A stretch of 6,423 nucleotides of DNA, from contig JAEXBK010000077.1 in assembly GCA_023394035.1 (NCBI GenBank), forward strand, positions 1 through 6,423, in the 5' to 3' direction. This document shows positions 1 through 5,514 of this stretch, piece by piece (position 1 is the stretch's first letter; the number at the start of each line of letters is the position of its first letter). The notes under the pieces were generated by a model that ran no database searches, was not told the origin of the DNA, and saw only the letters and a program-made list of their open reading frames with translations. The translations under genes were made by a program, and so were the position numbers. The stretch is from Bacillota bacterium. Its GTDB lineage: Bacteria; Bacillota; Clostridia; Peptostreptococcales; Anaerovoracaceae.

Positions 1-668
1 ACATAGACGTAGAAAAAGGAAAATCATATAGGCTCGGCATAAGGTCTTCCGGAGAACGTAGTGAATCGCGCACCGTTTACATCAAAGTAAAGCCGGCGGA
101 GCTGATAGAAAACGACATCGAAAAATACAAAACAGACTATATCGGAGATGCATCAAAGACATCGGCAATCGCCATGCGCCTTCCTTATCCTGCCGGAATA
201 AGGTATGGCTCCATTGGAATCAAATCCGATGAACCTCCGTACGCGCTTACGGTTAACTTAAGCGGAAAACGCGCGGGCTCCGCTTCGGATATTACTGAAA
301 GCTATGCAGCCTGCGCCGAAAAAGCGTTTTCTCTGATAGGCAATATGGACAGGATAATTTTTAACGAGACGGAGTCAAAAGAGCAAGTGGTATTTGACAG
401 AGTGCCTCAGGAAAGCTCGCTCCCGAGCAAAGAAATGGCAAGATACATCGAAGCTTTGACGGGCAGCGGCGAATACAGGGAGCTTCAGTCGCTCCTTGTC
501 GATTTTGACAGTGGAAACGAAGCTACGGAGCTGGTTCTGCTTGAGACCGAGAATGTCAGTGAAGCGGGCGAACGATATGAGCTTTGCGTAAACCTCCAAC
601 GGGGAAATATTATTCGCTTTCCGGTTCTTGCGGCAGACAAAGATTTCGTAAAAGGCGGTATATTATAA
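1..668 (+). CDS. C-terminal part of a DUF4825-like extracytoplasmic protein (5' end outside window)
   Basis: The frame is open from base 3 to the TAA at 666-668, giving 221 visible residues with no start of its own. The methionine at 174 is residue 58 of the visible part and lies inside a conserved stretch, so it is not the true start. Residues about 41-120 (YKTDYIGDASK, then RLPYPAG, GSIGIKS, EPPYALTVNL and a later FSLIGNMDRIIF) match my memory of DUF4825, a domain found alone or at the C-terminus of M56/BlaR1-type membrane metallopeptidases and other extracytoplasmic Firmicutes proteins. The 40 residues before it (IDVEKGKSYRLGIRSSG...) look like a beta-strand-rich domain. No membrane helix or catalytic motif is visible in this fragment. 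The function is unknown; whether the missing N-terminus is a peptidase or a membrane anchor cannot be seen here. A promoter lies in the gap to the next plus-strand gene, so the two are probably not strictly one transcript. Confidence 0.8.
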   Translation, partial: IDVEKGKSYRLGIRSSGERSESRTVYIKVKPAELIENDIEKYKTDYIGDASKTSAIAMRLPYPAGIRYGSIGIKSDEPPYALTVNLSGKRAGSASDITESYAACAEKAFSLIGNMDRIIFNETESKEQVVFDRVPQESSLPSKEMARYIEALTGSGEYRELQSLLVDFDSGNEATELVLLETENVSEAGERYELCVNLQRGNIIRFPVLAADKDFVKGGIL

Positions 669-685
669 AAGTCAAAACTATCCCC

Positions 686-714
686 TTGCGAACTCCGCAT
701 ACAATGTGCATAAT
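686..714 (+). promoter_or_regulatory. Likely sigma-A promoter for the zinc-ribbon membrane protein
   Basis: A -35 like TTGCGA (686-691) is followed after 17 bases by CATAAT (709-714), a five-of-six match to the -10 consensus. Transcription would start near 721, about 25 bases before the ATG at 746. The spacing is ideal and the site sits in the 77-base gap between genes, but the -35 matches only four of six positions. Confidence 0.45.
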
Positions 715-745
715 ATAGGGAGAACATTTTTAAGAGGAACACAAA

Positions 746-1993
746 ATGCCGCTGATTATATTGATTTTAGGCCTGATAATAGCTATAGTTGTTTTGACAA
801 TCAAATATATACGCATAAACGCGCATGTTCTGAGCCGTGACGAATTTCATTCGGCTGCCCTCAAGCGTGCTGCGAAGCTTGAACGAGAGGATCCGATTAT
901 AAGCTGCGATTACTGCGGAGCCAAGATAGATACTCGTGTTAACAAGGTATGCCCACAGTGCGGTGCGTCATTTTCGACAGACGAAGAGTGGAAAATCAGA
1001 CATGCAGAGAACAAAGAGTGGATAGAAAGAAACTCAAAAAAGTTTGCCGCATCAAAGCTAAAAGAAGCTACACGGCAATCGGCAAAAACGGCAAGAGGGC
1101 TCAAAATCACTATTATGGCACTCGTTACCTTTGTGGTGGCACTTAGCATTTTTGCAGTAATCTTTGATAGATACCTCAAGGAACGTCACCGCTTCCAAGA
1201 TAATGAGATACTGAACCAAAACTCATACGAATCATATGTCAAAACCGAATATGAAGTAGACGGAGATAACACGATTTTCGACAAAAACGGAGTAAAGGTT
1301 TCTCTGACGGGCTTTTACGTTTCCGATTACGACTACGAAGATGAGATTATGGGTGAGCCGTGCGGCAGAGTTAAGCTCGAATATGTTGTGGAAAACAAAA
1401 GCGACTATGATGTGCGAGTTTCGTTCAGGGGCGTATGCGTAAACGGAATCTCATCGGATGGGATATTCCATTACGAGTGGTACAGAAAGAAGAGCAAGAC
1501 GACATTATATGAAGAGCTTTACAAGGTTCGCGGCAAAAAAGTAAAGGACATAAGCTTTAACCAGATCTCTTTGTTCTATGATGATTACGATCGCAATACG
1601 TTCATAGATGGAATGGTCAGATTTTCAACTACGGCAGATTACACTTATAACATGCCGGAACTTAAAGGCGACCTCAAATACGAAAATACCGAAAAAGGCA
1701 TAAAAATCTTCACGAACCCTTCGGATGACGGTAGAGGCTATGACCTTTATGTGTCAAATGAATCGGATATAAATTACGAGATGACATCATCAGACCTGAC
1801 AATAAACGGTGAGACGGACCAGTATAATCAGATCTTGGAGGATCCGTTAATCGGTAACAGTGTGTATGCAGGTCGCATAATGTCAATAAAGTATGACAGC
1901 ATAATCGGCAAGGAACTCACGTTTTCGATGAGCTTCACTTCTACGGAAGATCCATCAAAAAATTTCGCGACCGGATACATCAATATAAATTGA
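746..1993 (+). CDS. Zinc-ribbon, two-helix membrane protein with duplicated beta-rich extracytoplasmic domain
   Basis: The 415-residue protein starts at an ATG with AAGAGG (732-737) eight bases upstream. Residues 2-20 form a hydrophobic helix. Residues 54-72 hold a zinc ribbon of the CxxC...CxxC type (C54, C57, C69, C72; CDYCGAKI and CPQCGASF), which is followed by a charged, helical linker. A second helix spans 121-140. The remaining 275 residues are soluble and beta-rich, and appear to contain two related units at about 177-294 and 312-399. Each begins with a KG/NG-(V/I)-K-(V/I) strand, continues through an 'ENKSDYDVRVS' or 'SNESDINYEMT' strand and a VNG or ING turn, and ends in an F-S strand. 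Such units recur in uncharacterised Clostridia membrane proteins. With two helices, the ribbon would be cytoplasmic and the repeats outside. I do not recognise a named family. A role in envelope sensing or assembly would be a guess. C206 and C231 could form a disulfide. Confidence 0.85.
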   Translation: MPLIILILGLIIAIVVLTIKYIRINAHVLSRDEFHSAALKRAAKLEREDPIISCDYCGAKIDTRVNKVCPQCGASFSTDEEWKIRHAENKEWIERNSKKFAASKLKEATRQSAKTARGLKITIMALVTFVVALSIFAVIFDRYLKERHRFQDNEILNQNSYESYVKTEYEVDGDNTIFDKNGVKVSLTGFYVSDYDYEDEIMGEPCGRVKLEYVVENKSDYDVRVSFRGVCVNGISSDGIFHYEWYRKKSKTTLYEELYKVRGKKVKDISFNQISLFYDDYDRNTFIDGMVRFSTTADYTYNMPELKGDLKYENTEKGIKIFTNPSDDGRGYDLYVSNESDINYEMTSSDLTINGETDQYNQILEDPLIGNSVYAGRIMSIKYDSIIGKELTFSMSFTSTEDPSKNFATGYININ

Positions 1994-1997
1994 CGGC

Positions 1998-2020
1998 ATC
2001 GGCTTGCAGCATAAGCCGAT
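1998..2020 (+). other. Perfect 8-bp hairpin after the zinc-ribbon gene
   Basis: ATCGGCTT (1998-2005) and AAGCCGAT (2013-2020) are exact inverted repeats around a 7-base loop, starting five bases after the stop codon. No T tract follows, so this is not an intrinsic terminator by itself. It may stabilise the 3' end of the mRNA, or act together with the terminator 19 bases downstream. Confidence 0.4.
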
Positions 2021-2038
2021 AATACAGGTGTTTCATTT

Positions 2039-2064
2039 AAGGCGGCTATTTTAGCTGCCTTTTT
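2039..2064 (+). terminator. Rho-independent terminator of the zinc-ribbon gene
   Basis: AAGGCGGCTA (2039-2048) pairs with TAGCTGCCTT (2052-2061) around a three-base loop, with one G-U wobble, and runs into TTTTT (2060-2064). It lies 45 bases after the stop at 1993 and separates this gene from the small-peptide unit that follows. Confidence 0.8.
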
Positions 2065-2094
2065 GGTGAGCGAAAAATCAAAATACAAGAACTA

Positions 2095-2123
2095 TTGTAT
2101 TAATATCCGAGGACATATATAAT
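2095..2123 (+). promoter_or_regulatory. Promoter of the small-peptide unit
   Basis: A perfect TATAAT (2118-2123) sits exactly 17 bases after TTGTAT (2095-2100), a partial -35 match. It lies between the terminator at 2039-2064 and the small open frame at 2149, so it would drive that unit alone. The predicted start is near 2130, leaving a leader of about 20 bases that holds little more than the ribosome binding site. Confidence 0.6.
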
Positions 2124-2148
2124 AAATTAGTAGTAACCGGGAGGTAGA

Positions 2149-2289
2149 ATGAACAGGAAAATTATTTTTATACAAAAGGATTCCGCTGCTCTTTATACCG
2201 TTGTTGCGATTGCAAACACAGCTGTTGTTTTTGCTGTAATGGCGGCGATTGGCGCATATCTGTTGAACCGATATATGAATATATCTTAA
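2149..2289 (+). CDS. Small single-pass membrane peptide, 46 residues
   Basis: The ATG at 2149 is preceded by GGGAGG (2139-2144), a strong Shine-Dalgarno with a slightly short spacing of four bases, and the frame ends at TAA (2287-2289). The peptide has a basic N-terminus (MNRKIIFIQKDS), one long hydrophobic helix at about residues 16-39 (rich in A and V, with GAYLL at its end), and a short tail LNRYMNIS. By the positive-inside rule the N-terminus would be cytoplasmic, although the tail also carries an arginine. I do not recognise the sequence. Support for it being a real gene comes from the promoter, the ribosome binding site, the membrane-helix composition and the lack of any competing gene. 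It lies 21 bases upstream of a second, even smaller frame, and the two probably share one transcript. Small membrane peptides of this type can be transporter or kinase modulators or type I toxin-like peptides; nothing here selects one of these. Confidence 0.6.
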   Translation: MNRKIIFIQKDSAALYTVVAIANTAVVFAVMAAIGAYLLNRYMNIS

Positions 2290-2310
2290 ATACATACGAA
2301 AGGAGGGAAG

Positions 2311-2379
2311 ATGAAGAAGAAACGAATACAGAAGAAATTCTATCCGAACAAAACCGGCAAGATTGAGAATTTTAAGTAG
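2311..2379 (+). CDS. Very small basic peptide, 22 residues
   Basis: The ATG at 2311 follows a textbook AGGAGG (2301-2306) at a four-base distance, and the frame ends at TAG (2377-2379), nine bases before the stem of a strong terminator. The peptide starts MKKKRIQKKF and ends KIENFK. It has nine lysines or arginines against one glutamate, and no hydrophobic helix. No family is recognised. The AGGAGG is the best ribosome binding site in the window, which argues for translation, but 22 codons can stay open by chance. It could be a functional basic peptide, a partner of the 46-residue membrane peptide just upstream, or a by-product of a small RNA. Confidence that it is translated is moderate; its function is unknown. 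Confidence 0.45.
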   Translation: MKKKRIQKKFYPNKTGKIENFK

Positions 2380-2387
2380 AAAGACCG

Positions 2388-2431
2388 AAGGGCTGTGACC
2401 TGGCGATAGAATTGCCGGTCACAGCCCTTTT
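2388..2431 (+). terminator. Strong terminator at the convergent gene junction
   Basis: AAGGGCTGTGACC (2388-2400) and GGTCACAGCCCTT (2417-2429) are perfect 13-base inverted repeats. GGC and GCC extend the stem inward after one bulged T, and a TTTT tract closes the plus-strand side. It ends the small-peptide unit. On the minus strand the stem lies 38 bases after the thrS stop and is followed by a weaker, interrupted T-rich stretch (CGGTCTTTCT), so it may also serve thrS as a bidirectional terminator. Confidence 0.85.
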
Positions 2432-2468
2432 GTCTGTCAAAGTGATTGAGTTGTCGCACTGACACGAT

Positions 2469-4241
2469 TTACAGCAGTGTCTCTATCAGACCTCTGCCGC
2501 GTTCCGTATTCAGCTTGCGGCACATGTCGATGAACGTGTCGAGCGGAACATTCTGCATCTGCTTGTTTGAGCCGCGGACATTGATCGAAACCGTATTTTC
2601 TTCGGCTTCTCGATTACCCAAAACGATGATATAAGGAACCTTGAAGTTCTTGCCTTCCTTGATCTTTTCCTTCATATTGCGGTTCGTATAATCTGCAGTA
2701 AAGCGTATTCCGTTGGCTTTGAGGAGATCTGCGACCTTCTTCGCATATTCGTTATGATCTTCTCTGATCGGAACGACAGAAACCTGTGTCGGTGCAAGCC
2801 AGAACGGGAATGCCCCCTTGAAGTTCTCGATGAGGATTCCGATGAAACGTTCAAACGATCCGAACATAGCCCTATGAATCATTACAGGCTGCTTCTGTGA
2901 ACCGTCAGCTGCCGTGTACTTAAGGTCGAAGTTGCGTGGGAGCTGGAAGTCAAGCTGAATTGTTCCCATCTGCCATTCACGACCTATAGCGTCTGTCATC
3001 TGAAGGTCTATCTTAGGACCGTAGAAAGCACCGTCGCCCTCGTTGATCTCGTATTTGCCTTCGCCGTACTGATTATCGAGGATAGCCTTGAGGTCGGCCT
3101 CCGCTTTGTTCCATGTTTCGAGATCGCCCATGTAATCGTCAGGTCTTGTTGAAAGCTCAACCCTGTAGGTTAATCCAAGCGTTCCGTAAAGCTCGTCTGC
3201 AATGCTGATGATGTCTGCAATTTCCTCTGCCACCTGTTCTTCGGCAAGAAGTATGTGAGCATCGTCCTGTCTGAACATCTGAACTCTGAACAGACCGTTG
3301 AGCTCTCCGGATTTTTCTTTTCTGTGAATTACATCAACCTGATTTATGCGCATAGGAAGATCCTTGTAGCTCCTGATGTCGCGCTTGTATGTGAGGACCG
3401 CATTCGGGCAGTTCATAGGCTTAAGTGCATATATCTTGTCGCCCTCAGCCGCAGGTGGAATTACGAACATATTATCCTGATAATGCCCCCAGTGACCGCT
3501 CGTTTCCCAAAGCTCGCTTGAGCTGATTATCGGTCCCGAAATCTCCTGATATCCGTGATCCTCATGGATGCCGCGCCAAAAGCTCAGAAGGTTGTTGTAT
3601 ATCTTCCAGCCGTCAGGGAGCCAATAAGGCATTCCCGGAGCCGTAGGGTGCATCATGAACAAATTGAGCTCGCGACCGAGCTTCTTGTGATCGCGCTCCA
3701 TAGCCTCTGCGACGAGCTTGAGGTGTGCCTTGAGCTGATCTTTGTCAGGGAAGGCGTAAACGTAGATGCGCTGAAGCTGATCCCTGTTTTCGTCTCCGCG
3801 CCAATATGAACCCGAAGCGGACTTGATCTGAAATGCAGCTCCGAAAAGCTCCTGTGAGTTTTCGATATGAGGTCCTCTGCACAGGTCAACAAAATCATCG
3901 CCGGAGTAATAAACTGTGATATTCTCGTCGTCAGGAAGCTCCTCGATCAGCTCGACCTTGAAACGCTGATCCCTGAACAGCTCAAGTGCCTCGGATTTGG
4001 TTACTTCCTTACATGTCCATGCTTCTCTGCGCTTTATGATCTCGCGCATCTTGTCTTCGATCGTCTTGAAATCGTCTTTTGTGACGTTTTCAGGCAATAT
4101 GAAATCGTAATAGAAGCCGTCAGCGATTTGAGGTCCTATTGCGTATTGAACTTTGTCTTTGCCGTAAATTTCTACGACTGCTTTGGCAAGTATGTGTGCC
4201 AGCGAGTGGCGGTATACCTGCAAGAATTCTTCTCTTTCCAT
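2469..4241 (-). CDS. thrS: Threonine--tRNA ligase, short form without TGS domain
   Basis: This cytoplasmic class II synthetase charges tRNA-Thr with threonine using ATP. The 590 residues begin directly in the editing domain: the zinc-type HxxxH is H12/H16 (RHSLAHILA) and its partner CRGPH is C121/H125, so clearance of misacylated Ser-tRNA-Thr should be intact. The catalytic core follows: motif 1 near 214-239, motif 2 across HRKEKSGELNGLFR (306-319), and motif 3 GSFERFIGILIE (461-472). The active-site zinc ligands are C278 (MNCPN), H329 (QDDAH) and H456 (MIHRA). The anticodon-binding domain covers about 484-590. The usual protein is about 640 residues; the roughly 60-residue N-terminal TGS domain is absent. 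The ATG has GAGG (4250-4253) eight bases upstream and an in-frame TAA shortly before it, so no TGS domain was missed. Its own promoter precedes it and no T-box leader fits in the gap. Confidence 0.97.
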   Translation of the reverse strand: MEREEFLQVYRHSLAHILAKAVVEIYGKDKVQYAIGPQIADGFYYDFILPENVTKDDFKTIEDKMREIIKRREAWTCKEVTKSEALELFRDQRFKVELIEELPDDENITVYYSGDDFVDLCRGPHIENSQELFGAAFQIKSASGSYWRGDENRDQLQRIYVYAFPDKDQLKAHLKLVAEAMERDHKKLGRELNLFMMHPTAPGMPYWLPDGWKIYNNLLSFWRGIHEDHGYQEISGPIISSSELWETSGHWGHYQDNMFVIPPAAEGDKIYALKPMNCPNAVLTYKRDIRSYKDLPMRINQVDVIHRKEKSGELNGLFRVQMFRQDDAHILLAEEQVAEEIADIISIADELYGTLGLTYRVELSTRPDDYMGDLETWNKAEADLKAILDNQYGEGKYEINEGDGAFYGPKIDLQMTDAIGREWQMGTIQLDFQLPRNFDLKYTAADGSQKQPVMIHRAMFGSFERFIGILIENFKGAFPFWLAPTQVSVVPIREDHNEYAKKVADLLKANGIRFTADYTNRNMKEKIKEGKNFKVPYIIVLGNREAEENTVSINVRGSNKQMQNVPLDTFIDMCRKLNTERGRGLIETLL

Positions 4242-4281
4242 AATCTTTTCCTCGCTGTCCCTTAAATTTTATATACAGAAA

Positions 4282-4310
4282 ATTATAGCACAGCAACAAA
4301 TAAAAGTAAA
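4282..4310 (-). promoter_or_regulatory. thrS promoter with extended -10
   Basis: On the minus strand TTTACT (4305-4310) is followed after 17 bases by a perfect TATAAT (4282-4287), with TGC directly before it making an extended -10. The start would be near 4275, leaving a leader of about 34 bases before the ATG at 4241. This is the strongest promoter match in the window. It lies just downstream of the terminator of the preceding operon, so thrS is transcribed alone. Confidence 0.75.
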
Positions 4311-4320
4311 ATAATCAGAA

Positions 4321-4351
4321 CAAAAAACAAGCGCCGGGATTTACCCGGCGC
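4321..4351 (-). terminator. Terminator of the ABC transporter operon
   Basis: GCGCCGGG and CCCGGCGC (4331-4338 and 4344-4351) form a perfect 8-bp GC-rich stem with a five-base loop. On the minus strand it is followed by TTGTTTTTTG (4321-4330). The stem starts four bases after the stop codon of the 83-residue membrane protein. On the plus strand no T tract follows, so it acts on the minus strand only. Confidence 0.9.
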
Positions 4352-4355
4352 CTTC

Positions 4356-4607
4356 CTAAAGCATATACGTACATATCATATACGCCCCCATTGACATAGA
4401 TAAGGTTGAGAGCAACGCTTTTGACAGCTTGTATTCTTCTTTTCTGGAGAGATACCATATGTTTATTGTCGCAAGCAAAAGCAGTATCACACCGAAAAGA
4501 AATGCGAATTTTTCACCCTTCACAAATCCAGCAAGAACAAAGGCGGTAAGTGCGAACCCGACAAGCGCATTCGTGTATATTTTATCAAAAAAATCCCTGA
4601 TACTCAT
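4356..4607 (-). CDS. Small three-helix membrane protein, 83 residues
   Basis: The ATG at 4607 has an AAAGGAA ribosome binding site nine bases upstream, and the frame ends at TAG (4356-4358) immediately before a terminator. The sequence is almost entirely membrane: hydrophobic helices at about 13-29, 33-53 and 63-83, separated by short charged loops (KGEK and SRKEEYKLSK). The N-terminus MSIRDFFDKIY is short and amphipathic. It is the last gene of the operon that encodes the ABC permease and ATPase, 37 bases after the ancestral end of the ATPase frame, so a link with that transporter is possible. I do not recognise a family, and no catalytic motif is visible. It may be an accessory subunit or an unrelated passenger gene. 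Confidence 0.75.
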   Translation of the reverse strand: MSIRDFFDKIYTNALVGFALTAFVLAGFVKGEKFAFLFGVILLLLATINIWYLSRKEEYKLSKALLSTLSMSMGAYMICTYML

Positions 4608-4644
4608 ATCCCGTATTCCTTTCGTGACTGTTTCTTCGCGATTG

Positions 4645-4857
4645 CTATTGTACTACCATATAGAGGTATACATCTTCAAGGGTCAAGTTATCGCCTACTA
4701 CATCAAATCCGTCGGGTCTATTTTCCTGAACAACTCTGAATCTGAGTCCGTCCGAGCTTTGCCTGACATTGTTGACGGGGTATTTTCCCCTGAGATATGG
4801 AAGCTCGTCCTTCGTACAGCGGCATTCATATACGTGACCTTAGATTCCGTTTATAAG
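4645..4857 (-). pseudogene. Separated C-terminal domain of the ABC ATPase, beyond two in-frame stops
   Basis: The ATPase frame continues without any shift past its TAG (4858-4860): five codons (LINGI), a second stop TAA (4840-4842), then 64 codons from GHVYECRC to YLYMVVQ and a final TAG at 4645-4647. The segment is well formed: KDELPYL, KYPVNNVRQSSDGLRFRVV and LTLEDVYLYM match the usual C-terminal domain of ATPases in this transporter group, whose proteins are about 290 residues (289 here if the stops are bridged). There is no in-frame ATG or GTG near its beginning, and no ribosome binding site, so independent translation is unlikely. It is probably no longer translated unless ribosomes read through both stops. 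Confidence 0.7.
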
Positions 4858-5514
4858 CTAAAATGACGAACCGCTTCCTACGAGTTTTCCGGATTTCAGC
4901 AGAAGAACCTGCTCGGAAACGCTTTCGATATCGCTTACAACGTGCGTCGAATACAATATTATTCTGTTTTCGGCAAGCGACGCTATGAGATTTCTGACGG
5001 AAACCCTCTCGCTCGGATCGAGTCCGGCGGTCGGCTCATCGAGTATAAGAATGTCGGGATTCCCAAGAAGTGCGTTTGCGAGATGAACCCTTTGTTTCAT
5101 GCCGCCGGAGAAGGTTTTGATCCTGTCAAATGCTTTCGGAAGAAGATTTACCTCATCCAAAAGCGACAGCGCCTCGTCCTTTGCCGTTCTTTTCGGTATT
5201 CCTTTTAATGCTGCCATATAGAGAAGAAATTCATACGGACAGAAATCTTCATAAAGCCCGCACTGCTGTGGCATATATCCGATGTGATTCCTGTATTTGC
5301 TCCCCATTTTGAGGATCTCTTCGTTTCTGAACAGTATCTCGCCGGCGCTTCTTTTGATGTTGTCTGTGAGAAGGTTGAGGAATGTCGATTTTCCGGCTCC
5401 GTTCGGACCGAGTATGCCGTAGACCCCGCCGGAGAAATCATAGCTGAAATCATCAAGCGCGGTCAGACTGCCGTATTTTTTTGTAAGGTTTTTTATACTA
5501 AGCATAGCTTCCAT
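4858..5514 (-). CDS. ABC transporter ATP-binding protein, truncated after the nucleotide-binding core
   Basis: This cytoplasmic ATPase would energise the permease encoded just upstream. All core motifs are present: Walker A GPNGAGKST (36-44), Q-loop at YMPQQ (Q83/Q84), signature FSGGMKQR (135-142), Walker B ILILDEP with E160, D-loop GLDP (164-167) and switch H191. The ATG at 5514 has AAAGGAG (5521-5527) six bases upstream, better than the alternative ATG at 5505. It overlaps the permease stop by 17 bases, indicating translational coupling. The frame stops at TAG after only 218 residues. Relatives continue for about 70 more, and the matching sequence is still present in the same frame after a second stop. 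The remaining 218 residues form a complete nucleotide-binding core, so ATPase activity could survive. The family resembles ATPases of two- or three-gene exporters in Clostridia; the substrate is unknown. Confidence 0.9.
   Translation of the reverse strand: MEAMLSIKNLTKKYGSLTALDDFSYDFSGGVYGILGPNGAGKSTFLNLLTDNIKRSAGEILFRNEEILKMGSKYRNHIGYMPQQCGLYEDFCPYEFLLYMAALKGIPKRTAKDEALSLLDEVNLLPKAFDRIKTFSGGMKQRVHLANALLGNPDILILDEPTAGLDPSERVSVRNLIASLAENRIILYSTHVVSDIESVSEQVLLLKSGKLVGSGSSF

Noticed and set aside
2092..2295. A 67-codon minus-strand frame opposite the small-peptide unit
   Set aside because: No convincing ribosome binding site, and the plus strand here has a promoter, strong Shine-Dalgarno sites and a terminator in the right order.
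3867..4265. A 132-codon plus-strand open frame antisense to thrS
   Set aside because: It lies over the strongly conserved editing domain of ThrRS and over the thrS start. Its length is explained by the codon structure of the opposite strand.
4242..4330. A possible T-box or other riboswitch upstream of thrS
   Set aside because: The gap between the preceding terminator and the ATG is under 90 bases, with the promoter inside it. No T-box motif or leader hairpins can fit in the remaining 34 bases.
4645..4860. Reassignment of TAG and TAA to sense codons
   Set aside because: TAG and TAA end other frames at plausible places in this window (thrS and the DUF4825-like gene with TAA; the permease and the 83-residue protein with TAG), so a genome-wide code change is not supported.
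4429..4866. A 145-codon plus-strand open frame opposite the small membrane protein and the ATPase C-terminal region
   Set aside because: It has no ribosome binding site, crosses an operon terminated on the other strand, and overlaps two minus-strand coding segments with recognisable protein features. It is a shadow frame.
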